This document shows positions 9,996 through 21,589 of a stretch of DNA of 64,000 nt, one piece after another; position 1 is the first letter of the stretch, and each line of letters begins with the position of its first letter. Both the position numbers and the translations under genes were made by a program. Location of the stretch: contig NC_092674.1 of NCBI RefSeq assembly GCF_964355755.1, positions 15,755,001 through 15,819,000 on the forward strand, read 5' to 3'. This DNA is from Antedon mediterranea. Its lineage: Eukaryota; Echinodermata; Crinoidea; Comatulida; Antedonidae. The notes beneath the pieces are model-generated. The model saw nothing but the letters and a program-made list of their open reading frames with translations, was not told the DNA's origin and did not search any database.

Positions 9996-11240
9996 AACTT
10001 GGTATGGCAGTACTGTATAACTTGGTATGGCAGTACTGTATAACTTGGTATGGCAGTACTGTATAACTTGGTATGGCAGTACTGTATAACTTGGTATGGC
10101 AGTACTGTATAACTTGGTATGGCAGTACTGTATAACTTGGTATGGCAGTACTGTATAACTTGGTATGGCAGTACTGTATAACTTGGTATGGCAGTACTGT
10201 ATAACTTGGTATGGCAGTACTGTATAACTTGGTATGGCAGTACTGTATAACTTGGTATGGCAGTACTGTATAACTTGGTATGGCAGTACTGTATAACTTG
10301 GTATGGCAGTACTGTATAACTTGGTATGGCAGTACTGTATAACTTGGTATGGCAGTACTGTATAACTTGGTATGGCAGTACTGTATAACTTGGTATGGCA
10401 GTACTGTATAACTTGGTATGGCAGTACTGTATAACTTGGTATGGCAGTACTGTATAACTTGGTATGGCAGTACTGTATAACTTGGTATGGCAGTACTGTA
10501 TAACTTGGTATGGCAGTACTGTATAACTTGGTATGGCAGTACTGTATAACTTGGTATGGCAGTACTGTATAACTTGGTATGGCAGTACTGTATAACTTGG
10601 TATGGCAGTACTGTATAACTTGGTATGGCAGTACTGTATAACTTGGTATGGCAGTACTGTATAACTTGGTATGGAAGTACTGTATAACTTGGTATGGCAG
10701 TACTGTATAACTTGGTATGGCAGTACTGTATAACTTGGTATGGCAGTACTGTATAACTTGGTATGGCAGTACTGTATAACTTGGTATGGAAGTACTGTAT
10801 AACTTGGTATGGCAGTACTGTATAACTTGGTATGGCAGTACTGTATAACTTGGTATGGCAGTACTGTATAACTTGGTATGGCAGTACTGTATAACTTGGT
10901 ATGGCAGTACTGTATAACTTGGTATGGAAGTACTGTATAACTTGGTATGGCAGTACTGTATAACTTGGTATGGCAGTACTGTATAACTTGGTATGGCAGT
11001 ACTGTATAACTTGGTATGGCAGTACTGTATAACTTGGTATGGCAGTACTGTATAACTTGGTATGGCAGTACTGTATAACTTGGTATGGAAGTACTGTATA
11101 ACTTGGTATGGCAGTACTGTATAACTTGGTATGGCAGTACTGTATAACTTGGTATGGCAGTACTGTATAACTTGGTATGGCAGTACTGTATAACTTGGTA
11201 TGGCAGTACTGTATAACTTGGTATGGCAGTACTGTATAAC
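9996..11240. repeat. 23-bp minisatellite, 54 copies
   Basis: The core ACTTGGTATGGCAGTACTG plus TATA is repeated 54 times. The diagnostic base recurs every 23 bp from 10008 to 11227. The only recurrent variant, GGAAG for GGCAG, is at 10675, 10790, 10928 and 11089, which are 5, 6 and 7 units apart. Because 23 is not a multiple of 3 and the unit lacks stops on the - strand, it produces a 435-codon open frame that should not be called a gene. Confidence 0.98.
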
Positions 11241-12026
11241 TTTTGTTATACATTATACTTTTGTTGGCATTTTATTTCTGACAACCTTAAGTGGCACACT
11301 CGCATTTCTTCTGTCTACAAATCTGCTATCAGAAAAATCTCTATTCTTAAATACCTTAAACACTCCCTTGATTCTGATACTATTGCTTTTTTATATAAAT
11401 CCTACATACAACCTGCTATTGAATACTCTTGCTCTACCTATGGTCTCCTCCCCCCAATGTGAAATCGCCCGAATTAAACGCCTCGAACTCTATGCCGCTA
11501 AACTCTCTGATCATGCTACTTATTCTACCTATCCCGCCATATTTTTCAATATTATTCCCTTCTCTTTAAGGCATCAGTTTTTTTACTTAAATTTCTTTGT
11601 GCCATCACGCCCTGAACACCCTCTTCGTCCATTTCTTCCTCCTGTTCGTAGGCTACTATGTCTATGGTCCTTCGCCATAATAATACTACTCGTTTTCTTC
11701 ACTCTACTCTACCTCACTCTCTCACTCGCTCAATCTTTTCATCTTAACGTGTCTTCCTCTTCTGTGCTTGATATTAAAACTGCCCTTAAGATGTAACCTA
11801 TAATTTTTTACACTTATATTAATTATTATAATAACAATAACAATAACCATAATAACAATAATTACAATAATAAAAAAAATAATAATAATTACAACCGTAG
11901 TAATGACTATCATTTTTGTGTTTAAATTTTAAATGTAAATATGTATATGTTTGTATGATGTATGTTTAAGCGGATATTAGCCCCTGATGGCATTTGCAGC
12001 AATAAAAAAATTGAATTGAATTGAAT
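11241..12026 (+). mobile_element. LINE 3' fragment, 5'-truncated at the minisatellite
   Basis: It encodes the end of a non-LTR reverse transcriptase: ISDNLKWHTRISSVYKSAIR, ILKYLKHSLDSDTIAFLYKS and YIQPAIEYSCSTYG, then a frame change and a degraded C-terminal tail (ARIKRLELYAAKLSDHATYS). It ends in GCAATAAAAAAATTGAATTG repeats at 12026. Its 5' edge coincides with the last minisatellite unit. It is a dead copy. Confidence 0.85.
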
Positions 12027-12091
12027 AAGTTTTGAGGCCATTTAAAATTTGACCTCAGATAATGTCCGATTCCTCGGAACTCGTAAACAGT

Positions 12092-13784
12092 AAATCCTAG
12101 AAACACGAAAATAATGGCAAATTATGCAGAAGTACTACTTTCAATAGAAATATCAAAGAATATATATCACAAGAATGAGTAATCCGCGATTTTCCCTGTA
12201 ACAGTAATATTGTCCATGTGGTAGGGCGCCGCCATAAGTGTGGATGTATCTGGGATGTATACAACTTTTTGTGACGCTTTCAATAATCAAAGGCTAGACC
12301 ACCGGTAGTATTTTCATGACAAAAAATGTTATCAACTACATGCCAACATCATGTTAAATACTATTTGGATATTTAATTGTTCGTTTTATGCAATTTATTT
12401 AGTAAAAACTGCCGTATAAACAGTTTGCTTTATCAACCGGGCGCTACGATAGCGTGACCGGGCGTGTTCACAAAGGATAGTTTAATAATATTCCTATATC
12501 TAACTTCTTTCTGGTAAAACAAATAAATGTTAATGACATTTAACATTTTGTCCTATTAATAACATGTATTTTATACTAATTTATATCATAAAAACAATAC
12601 TTAATTTACCGGGCGTAGAGTAGTACACGGCAATGGTAAAGAATAGGCCGTGCTGAGTAACGATTCGTGATTTTTGGTGTTGCTGTGTTAGGCTTTTTTT
12701 GTGAACTAACTTAGCATGTTAGTAAATAATTGTCTGTAAAAGTGAATGTACACTAGTTTGTTATATAAAATAGTTTACAATTGCAAAAACTATTATCATA
12801 ATTCTATTTAATGTGACATGTATAATATCTATTAAATCAAGTCTTATTTAGCCCTTATGAGGGCGGGCATCACTCACTGGAGCTCTCTGTTACAAATTCC
12901 TCATGCAAAAATCGCGGATTACTCAATCTTGTGATATAATTATATTCTTTGGACATATGCATTAAAAATAATAGATCTGGACCTACTGTACCGTCAGTAT
13001 ATGAGATTTTACTGTGTTGACATTTAGTATGTTGTTAGTATGTGAAAGAAATAAGAGGGAATCTTTTCGTAGTAATCTTATTTCAAACATTCTGAAGATA
13101 GTCTGGTCCGGCATAGAGATTTTTATTGATTAAAATAGTTTTTTTACATACAGTAAATCCCAACCATAGTGAGGCTGAGGTAGTAATGTCTTTTCCAACA
13201 AGTCCATCAATCCCAAAACACAGTAACTAAGTACTAGTAATGCCAAAGTAATTTTTTACAATAGTTTATAATTATTTAGTCTCCTATCAATTCTTGATTC
13301 TTGATTATATTGATGTGTAAACCAATTAAAACAACCTACAATTGCTGAGCGAGCCTTCTCACTCCCTGCCGAAATTTACTTGATTTTCCATCACCCACAT
13401 CTTTTGAAATAGATCTATGTTGATGGTAATGCTGAGTGTCATGGTCATTGCAAGGGTTTTTCAAATTACTGTGTAGTAATTTGTGCAGATTTTGCTTATC
13501 CATGGTCTAGAGTATGACCAGCTACCAAAAAATATACTGCAACATTACATTTTTTAAATGAATTAATTGTGTGATATCTAGAATGGTTTGAGCAATTAGC
13601 TGCATGGAAAACATGTTATACTGTATTTTGATTATGATTGTTAACAATAGCTTCTCTGCTCAAATAAGTATGAAGATTTTACAAATAACTTTACTAAACT
13701 AAACAGTATTCATGGGTCTGACCACTTATACTTGGTGAAAATCATAAGAGGGTGGCACGTTTGGAAATGATATAGTCATGGCAT
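12092..13784. mobile_element. Dispersed element, copy A (interrupted), inverted copy at about 43.9-45.6 kb
   Basis: Blocks 12092-12153 and 12952-13784 match, in reverse complement, 45428-45605 and 43888-44631. The homology totals about 0.9 kb with perhaps 10 percent divergence. No coding capacity is seen, so it is probably a non-autonomous DNA transposon. Each copy carries a different insertion at a different point. Confidence 0.8.
12154..12952. mobile_element. Nested transposon with about 45-bp terminal inverted repeats
   Basis: The left end CAAAGAATATATATCACAAG continues AATGAGTAATCCGCGATTTT. The right end is its near-perfect reverse complement, ending TATATTCTTTGG. The interior has no ORF. 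Its target is visible uninterrupted in the other copy of the host element (about 45545), so the boundaries are set by an empty site. Confidence 0.85.
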
Positions 13785-14125
13785 TGAAAATGGTAACTGT
13801 CACAACACAAATACCGATCATCAAGTACACCATCTAGATTTCGGGGTCGATATGATATGGAAAATTGATATTTAAAAAAAAAAAACCGACAAATATTCTG
13901 TGGTAAACTATCCCCCGTCGGACACCATCCCGGCTTTTCTGAGTCTAGGTTTCGGGGTCGATATGATATGGAAAATTGATATTGGGAAAAAAAAAAAACC
14001 GGCAAATAAGTACAGCAGAGAAGCTATTGTTAACAATCATAATCAAAATACAGTATAACATGTTTTCCATGCAGCTAATTGCTCAAACCATTCTAGATAT
14101 CACACAATTAATTCATTTAAAAAAT
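13545..14125. repeat. Inverted arms about 110 bp around a direct duplication
   Basis: 13545-13660 (GAATGGTTTGAGCAATTAGC ... AGCTTCTCTGC) is repeated inverted at 14012-14125. Between them, TTTCGGGGTCGATATGATATGG with its flank occurs twice in direct orientation (about 13838 and 13949), each followed by an A-run and CCG(A/G)CAAATA. It overlaps the end of the preceding dispersed element. Confidence 0.75.
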
Positions 14126-14649
14126 GCATAGAATGCGCGTCACGTATTAACAGAGTGAGAAAACATCCAATTTTTTTTAAATATTAGTTTTTATTTGGTT
14201 CTATGGGTTTGCATTTACTTGGTAAATAACTAATATGCATATTAAAATGTTGACATTTGACCTTATGTCAACTGATGAAATTGACCTTATGTCAACTGAT
14301 GAAATGATGTAGGCCCCTATTCGCGCTTTTACATTGCGTATAATAAAAGACCAAATTGTGCTTTAATAAATTTGTTATAATACATAATACATTGTTGTAA
14401 TTTGTCAATTTTGAACTTTGACACCCGTGTTTCCGCAGCCAAAACAAAATTATCGGTTAATTTTTTAACTAATAAAGTCCGCATGATTAGTCATTACCAA
14501 ACAATCAGATGCCCAATCACATCGCAACAATTGTTCTTCAGGTCAAAGGTTAAACATTATCGCATTTATTCGATAATTATCTGATTTGAATGAGATAATT
14601 ATCGGTTAATTTGTCAGTTAACAGTTAACAGCGGAAACACGGCCATCAA

Positions 14650-16945
14650 TACAAGTAAATCGAAAGCTCTCTCTCTAATGTGCATATCGATAATTTCATA
14701 GTAACATCTTTGCGCTACCGTATCACAACTTCTGGTCTCATTGTGCATTCTACCGATAGACCTTGGATCACTCCATACATTAAAAAACTTATCAGGTATA
14801 GACAAACTGCTTTTAGGAAGAAAAAACATGAACGTTACAAAACACTTAGAAATAAGGTAATATGGGAAGTAAAGAAAGCTAAGGAGAAGTACTATCGTTA
14901 TAAAGTAAAAATGCTTGAGGTGAGCAATCCCCGAAAATGGTACGACAAAGTGAAGCAGATTTGTGGTAAACGTAAAGACAAACCAAGAATTACATTTGAT
15001 AATCCTTTACCGATCCCAGATTCCGTTGCCTCTAAACAAATTAATGAACACCTCGCAAAAATTTGTCGTGAACTGGATCCTCTCAAACTTGACGAATTAC
15101 CTACATACCTCCCAGCTGAGAGTCCACCGCCACAAATTTTATGCTTTGAAGTTAAACAACAATTATTAAAAGTGCAGATTAATAAATCAGTTCCACCTGG
15201 AGAAATTCCACCAGTTATCATCAAAGAATTTGCACCCGAAATAGCAGAACCCCTAACGCATATATTTAATTCTTCTTTGAAAGAAGGTATTGTACCCAAA
15301 GCTTGGAAACAAGCTACCGTTATACCGATACCAAAGAAAAAAGGTACAGTCAGTATAGAACAGATTAGACCGATCTCGCTTACGCCACTGTTTATCCGAA
15401 TCTTTGAACATTTTCTAACTAAATGGTTAAATGAAGACCTATCTACCATTATAGATAAACAGCAGTTTGGTAATGTCAAAGGTATCAGCACGAGTCATTA
15501 CCTTATTGGACTCTTACACTACCTTCTTTCTGGACTGGAAAAACCTGGTCACAAAGCACGAATTCTTGCTGTAGATTTCAGCAAAGCTTTCGACCGTATT
15601 AGTCACCAGGTACTAATCAGTAAGATGATATCAATTGGTGTCAGGAAATCTATCATCCCGTGGTTCTGTAGCTTCCTAACTTGTAGAGAACAAAGAGTGC
15701 TCTATGGTAGCGCTATTTCCAGTTGGACATCTATATTTTGCGGTGTTCCGCAAGGAACGAAATCTGGCCCAAGCCTTTTTCAAGTAATGGTCATTGACTC
15801 GGCATCAGATTGCATTACAAGGTGGAAATTTGTCGACGATCTAACCTTCGCTGATATCTCAAAAAATAACTGTCAGGACTCTATTCAATCGTACTTTAGT
15901 AATTTAGAGGAATGGTGTAAAATAAATAAAATGTCCCTTAACCCTAATAAGTGTAAATCAGTGGAGATTAACTTTTGCAAAACTCCTGGTTACTATGATT
16001 TACTGACTAATAATGGAGTCCAAGTTGAGACTGTTAAGCAATTGAAGCTTTTAGGTGTAACTATCCAAGATAACCTTAAGTGGGATACACACATTGGTGA
16101 GATCGTTAGCAAGGCCAATAAAGCCATGCATATTGTGTCGGTACTTAAAAGGTTTGGTGCACCAGAAGATCAGTTAATTAAGATTTATAAATCTTTCATA
16201 CGCCCCATAATTGAATATGCTTGTCCAACCTGGCACTCCTCCCTGACTTCCGAATTAAGCTTTGACCTGTAATCGGTCCAGAAGAGGTTTTTAAGAATTT
16301 TACTAGGGAGGAGGTACTATTCGTACACTGCAGCCCTAAAGAAATTTTCTCTTGATAGGCTCTGTGACCGTCGTCTCCAGCTTGTTCTGAAGTTTGGGAG
16401 GAGTGTCCATGAAAAATTTAGTAATATTATCCCCAATACCCGTGCTGAAGCGACAGGTAGATCTCTCAGAAACGCAAACAAAATATCCCAAATTAAATGT
16501 AGAACAGAAAGATTTAAGAAATCCACACTCCCATTCCTGATTAACAATGACCTTATAGTGCAATAATATATATATATGAAATTCTTAATTTTGATAGGCC
16601 TACGGATAATTAATAATTTTACTCGCAGTTTTTAAATTTGTAATTGTATATTCTTTATTTTTTTTTTTATGAATTTATGTGTATATATATATTTTTATAT
16701 TAGATAGTTGTGTAATTTTGCTCGTTTTTGATATATATCTTTGTAAATTTGTAATTGTATATTCTTTCTTTTTTTTTTAATGCATTTTGTATATATATAT
16801 ATATATATTTATATTGGATGTTTGTGTAAATCTTGCTCGTTTTTGATATATTTTTAATGTTTATGTTACTGGACGCAATTCAGTTTTGTACTGCCATGTC
16901 TTTGTTTTTAAAAAACCAGAATAAATAAATAAATAAATAAACAAC
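14650..16945 (+). mobile_element. LINE (non-LTR retrotransposon), 5'-truncated, RT nearly intact
   Basis: One frame runs from about 14680 to TAA at 16270-16272 and then continues in the same frame to a natural stop at 16564-16566, so a single nonsense mutation splits the RT protein. The RT landmarks are present: RPISLTPLF, motif A DFSKAFDRIS, motif B GVPQGTKSGP and motif C FVDD. The N-terminal apurinic-type endonuclease is missing through 5' truncation. The 3' UTR has TA-rich repeats and ends in (AATA)n at 16921-16941. By its motifs it belongs to the jockey/CR1-like group. Codon integrity suggests it is the youngest LINE here. Confidence 0.93.
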
Positions 16946-17160
16946 ATTCTATTGTTCTGAAGGTAAAGGTCTTTCAAGATGAAAAGATAGAATTCGGTCG
17001 ATGCCAAGCTCGACCAATTTTTATCATGCAGAGCATGTATAAAGGGTGTTTACAGGGTAAGACGCACAATTTTTTGGAGTACCATTACTATTTTTCGAGT
17101 ACAATATTTTCAAAAGATTAATACTGTACCAACATGAGTCAACCTTATTATATTGCAGGG

Positions 17161-17530
17161 AATGAGAGTAGAAATGGCGAAAAAACAATCTGGACCTAAC
17201 TTAAACTCCATCCCATCCTTCCCCCTCTTTCCTTTCCACCCGCTCCTACACTTCCCTCTCCACCCGCTCCTACACTTCCCTCTCCACCCGCTCCTACACT
17301 TCCCTCTCCACCCGCTCCTACTCTACCCCATCCATCCTCTCCTGCTTTCCCTCCTCCAGCCTCTCCCACTTTCCTTCCTTCCTCCTCTCCCACTCTGCCT
17401 CCTCAACCCCCTCCCACTCTCCCACTTCTTTCTCCTGCACCCCATTACTCATTTTCACCTAATAATTCTCCATCTAAACAAGCTTCAACCAGTGAAAATG
17501 GTATATTATTATTATCATTATTCTAATTAA
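17161..17530 (+). other. CT-rich block with 24-bp tandem units and exon-like edges
   Basis: Between TATTGCAG (ending about 17158) and AAATG|gtatat (about 17499) lies a pyrimidine-rich stretch. It includes about four units of CACCCGCTCCTACACTTCCC (24-bp period, 17237-17330). One frame is open for 125 codons and another reads as Pro/Ala/Ser-rich. The edges look like splice sites, but no neighbouring exon is found. It is low-complexity DNA or, less likely, an isolated exon. Confidence 0.35.
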
Positions 17531-17753
17531 CGGATTTACATAGATTTGTCTAGGTCTAAACTCATTGAGTTTAAAAAATGGTTGGCCATTGTTAATAGAG
17601 GTAAAATTGCTGTGCAGAATATAAATAGCAACAATTATCATCAACATTATTATCATAGTCCTCATAATCATCATTATCACCATTATATATATATTATATA
17701 TATTATAATTAAATAAAATAACAGCAGAAAACTTGGTTACTTCATTGTTTTAA

Positions 17754-17809
17754 TCACTACAAATTTGTTTCGTACGACCAGCATGTAGCTGGCCGCACTC
17801 TTCAGGTGA
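17754..17809 (-). ncRNA. Hammerhead ribozyme candidate in a Penelope-like element
   Basis: Read on the - strand: UCAC, then the core CUGAAGA, then G10.1 opening an 11-bp stem II (GUGCGGCCAGC / GCUGGUCGUAC, two G-U pairs, loop UACAU), then core GAAA, a short stem III (ACA / UGU), cleavage triplet GUA, then GUGA pairing back with UCAC as stem I. All invariant hammerhead residues are present. The short stem III is the form reported for hammerheads in Penelope-like elements. It sits about 100 bp beyond the coding end of the element below, on the same strand. Confidence 0.8.
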
Positions 17810-18080
17810 AATATAAAACATAAGTGACACAGTTGTCTCATAGTGCTTAATAGAAGTGAGTCATCCGGAAGTCGTATACAATAGCCTATTGTTTTAGATA
17901 AACTATTTGGATCTGCAATTTAGTAAGAATTTTTTCCTATGTCTACAAGTAGAGACTAAATCGTTCTTACGGTTCAGTGAGCATAGCTCTGGTTGACATT
18001 ATAATAATATACTTTTCATATATACATAAATTACATCTTTTGTTAATATTTGAGTAAGGTTTGCATTTCTTTATAATTTT

Positions 18081-18148
18081 CCATTTAATTGAGTAATTTG
18101 TTTTAGAGTCTTTTTAAAGACTCTAAAACAAATTAGTCAATTAAATGG
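18081..18148. repeat. Near-perfect palindrome inside the PLE endonuclease
   Basis: CCATTTAATTGAGTAATTTG plus TTTTAGAGTCTTT is followed immediately by its reverse complement with one mismatch. On the PLE strand the right arm is the ancestral coding segment (DSKTN-SIKW) and the other arm is an inverted duplication of it that breaks the frame. Confidence 0.9.
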
Positions 18149-19285
18149 ACACTTAAAAGTGTCCATATATATTTACTGAGTTCCGTCGCGTTTCTTAGTT
18201 TTTCGTTCCGGAATGAAGACGTATGGTTTCTGTATCTGGTTTTAAACTGGTTTTCAGTTAGTCCGACATATGTTTCTTCTTTTGATGAATCTTCTCTCTT
18301 TACTGTAGCTTGGTAAACTACACCTTTTGTTAGGCAGTTACCTGGGAGCGGGCATTCATTGGGATTGCGGCAGTTACATCCGCTTGTTTTCGCGTTGGTT
18401 TCAGTAGACTTTTCTTTGGCTATCACATATTTGTTGTGTGCGTTAATTACTTTTTCTACGCTGGGCATGCAACTGTAGCTTAGTTTCAAGGTATTTCTGT
18501 TAAATATTTTTCTGATCTTGTTGCCGGCAGGAAAACAATCTTCTACTATAGCTAAAAACTTGTGGCCGATGTTGGTTGCTACGTTTTTGCTGAATGGTGG
18601 GTTAAACCAAATTATGTTTCTGGTACGTGATTTTTTGGGCTTCTGCTGTTCAGCATTGAACTCAAGTTGATGATTGTATCCGCTTTCTTTGAGGGCTTCC
18701 TGTTATAGGGGTGCAGATGCATGAAATGTATCTTTGTCTGATGAGATGTCAGAAAGGCGTCTATTTATAGCAAGTGGGATGTTGCGGATAATAGATGGAG
18801 GATGGTTGCTGTCATAGTGCACGTAGGTTGGTTTGTTATTAGGCTTAGTGAAAGGTCGGAAGATCCCTGTCCTTAGGTCGAACGTTACATCCAAATAATT
18901 GACTATTTTCTTGTTAGCATCAATTGTTAGCTTGAGGTTGTTCTCCTGGAACACCTTACAAATATCTTTCTTGATTAGCTCAATCGTTTTGGCTGATTCG
19001 CGAAACGCAGCTAGGCCATCGTCGCGGTATAGACGAATTTGGTTGCCATATTTGTTAGACAGTTGCGACAAAAGATATGTACCTACGATTTCACAGGTTT
19101 CAGCACCGTCAAAGCTTCCCATTGTGACGTTAAACACAGGTTGGTTTTCAGTTCCTTTTTTGCACCATGTAGCGTTATCATGGAAAAGGAGTGACTTTTT
19201 CGCTTGGATAATAATATTTGTTTCTTCATCGGAGATTGCTTCAAACTCGGAGGCGAATTCAAGGGCTTTATATTATAATTATATA

Positions 19286-20692
19286 TTATACAGTACAATT
19301 TTGTTCACTTTCATCATTTCTTTTCCATTTTTTACAGTACAAGTTGATGGCGAGGACGATATAAGACATGTAGTCAATTTGTATTACCGTACTGTACACA
19401 AATCTAAACATGGCTGTTATTTGTTGTACTTTACAGAAATTACATTTTTAGGAGGACACGCCAAACATTGTGTCTATGTTCCTAAAATAAATTACGCAAA
19501 TGCGAGATGTTTGCAAGTAACGTGGACAAGCTAGCGCTATCTATTTTAGAGCTGATCATTAACAAAAAAAAGACTGCGACAACCACCTGACGATCTACGG
19601 CCATGGAAAGAGGAAACCTGAATTGGGCGAAAATAGGAGGAGAGCGTTAAGAAGTAAGAAGTACGTCTTATCAGTGTGTAGATTTTCAATAATCAAATTG
19701 TCGTCTTCTTCACATTTGTATAAAAGTACATAATTATAATATAAAACAAATAACTGGGTAATCCCAGGACAGCAAATAAGTCGCATTCTTTCTGTTTAGA
19801 ACTTAATTTGTTTTAAAGATAAACTCCCAATATGCTTGAAAATTAAAATAGGATATTTTATCCAGGACTATGTTAAATCAGAGCGATGTGGTGGCTGTTT
19901 CGATACTGTGTGTTATGGAGGCGACTATTGAAATGGATCTTCTATATCCCCCATATAAAATAACATGTGGTGGTATACAGAAATGCGTGTGCATTCATCA
20001 GCTGGGAAACCATATTGATACCTCAACACTGAACACAATTAAAAATGTGAATTGGATTAAAATAACACAAACCCATGAAATATAATATCGAACGTATAAC
20101 ATGACTTTTCATAAAACAACATTATTCAAAAATGTATTAGTATTAAAAACATGATTAGGGGCCTAAAGAAACTTTTTCAGCAATATTTAAAAACTGAAAT
20201 AGTGTTAATGTTAACAGATACTAATTACTAATACTATTAAAATTATGTTTGTATTATTAAACGTAAAAGTAAATGCAATGAAAAATACTTATTTTGCAAC
20301 AAATAACATTTCGAAATAGATAAAGTCACAAAAGAGAGAGAAAACTTAAGTTCAAAAGAATTACCATGCATAAAGAAATAACAAGAAATATAACAACAAT
20401 ACTAGGTTTATTTATAAACTTTCTTCCAGGTCACATCTTTGGTATCTATCCAGAGAAAGACGAGCTGGAGCAAACGGTGTGGGATACGATTGTTAAACGA
20501 CTTAATGATAAAATCAGGGCCATACGCAACAACAAGTACAACATAAAAAGTACCCATTCTCCATTAAAATAAAGTTGATTTAATTTCGCTTTCTTATCTT
20601 ATTTGTTTAAAGTTGCGTTTTTGATCACATCATCGCAGATCTTCAGTTGTACCGAAAGATCTATATATAAATTTACGTAAGGGCAAAATCTC
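19286..20692. other. No gene recognised
   Basis: AT-rich DNA with several short open frames (for example 19870-20085 and 20366-20572) that match no family I recognise and show no splice partners. I see no repeat structure. Confidence 0.5.
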
Positions 20693-21056
20693 GGTACTGA
20701 TTTTAACCACCTTATGTAACTCTGTTTACTAATTAAATTTAAGTAGATTATTAGTTATTGACAATTAAAAGAAATTTAGGTTCAACGATTTTCCCCAATT
20801 AGGGGTGTTTTCCGATTGTAGTATACACTGTCTAATGGATGTCCTCTTGAAAAAATACCTGCACACAATAATACGAGGATGTTTCGCATTTTCCTATCTC
20901 CTCCTACGATAATTGTTTTTAATAGCTGAAAACCGATTGAACAGCTCGAGTACAGTATCATAATGTTGAAGACAGGCCGATTTTCTTTAAAAAATACTAT
21001 TTTGATAGATTTAATATACGTTTATACAATTATATTGATTTGCGATGAATGGAACA
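20693..21056 (-). repeat. Three-copy dispersed element, copy 2 (intact short ORF)
   Basis: Inverted relative to copy 1. On the - strand it holds an uninterrupted 35-codon frame: MRNILVLLCAGIFSRGHPLD, then SVYYNRKTPLIGENR and a stop (about 20890-20783). The first 15 residues are hydrophobic, like a signal peptide. Copies 1 and 3 keep the same stop codon. Confidence 0.75.
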
Positions 21057-21589
21057 TTCCAATCTCTCAGACTCTTAGTTTGTTGGTAAATTTATGAGCC
21101 CTTGGTTTAACACAAGTTGGTAAATTTATGGGCTCTTGGAGAATAAACTTAAAACTCAGATATATAGTATTGCAATATTGTAAATACGTATTAACCATTT
21201 TTGGTAGCCATTTGAATCGAAACTTTCTTACTGTGAATTAATGTGGTTACTGTTAGATATATAAACAAATATATAAAGAACATTTATTACTGTGACTGTG
21301 GGTAGGCTCTACTGCTGGATATATAAACACATAATATACAAATAAAAACTGACAGTTGCTTCTCAACGTTTGTATTAATTAATAATTATAAAAAATATAA
21401 ACGTCGTAGTGGTGTCGTTACATGTACTTTACTATTTCAATCGATATTTATAACAGGGACAGTTTAAAAAAAGTATTAAATCGTAAATGTTTTACTGTGT
21501 AAACTTAAAATCCAGTAAATTCTCGAGGACGATGATATTGACTGTGTCATTTTCGTGTGGAAACACTCGCGTTAGGCGATAAATAAACA

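Larger units (their letters stand above)
17740..19285 (-). mobile_element. Penelope-like element (RT + GIY-YIG endonuclease), 5'-truncated and inactivated
   Basis: On the - strand, the reading frame from about 19280 encodes the end of a PLE reverse transcriptase ([45 protein letters not shown]). It has a premature TAA at 18703-18705, resumes (EALKESGYNHQLEFN), then has a Cys-rich knuckle (CNCRNPNECPLPGNC) and a GIY-YIG-type endonuclease (VVYQATVKRE, YVGLTENQFKTRYRNH). It is broken by a palindromic duplication at 18081-18148, after which SIKWKIIKKCKPYSNINKRC and the C-terminal segment continue to about 17890. The YRDD catalytic box, Zn knuckle and endonuclease order are those of Penelope/Poseidon PLEs. 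The 5' half is missing. Confidence 0.9.

Noticed and set aside
9946-11253. A 435-codon open frame on the - strand
   Set aside because: It is the translation of the 23-bp minisatellite. The unit lacks stops in any phase on this strand, so the length is automatic and not evidence of a gene.
14898-15491. A 197-codon - strand frame
   Set aside because: Antisense shadow of the LINE RT frame, without motifs of its own.
18899-19534. A 211-codon + strand frame
   Set aside because: It overlaps the PLE reverse transcriptase on the opposite strand, where family motifs are recognisable. The + frame is its shadow.
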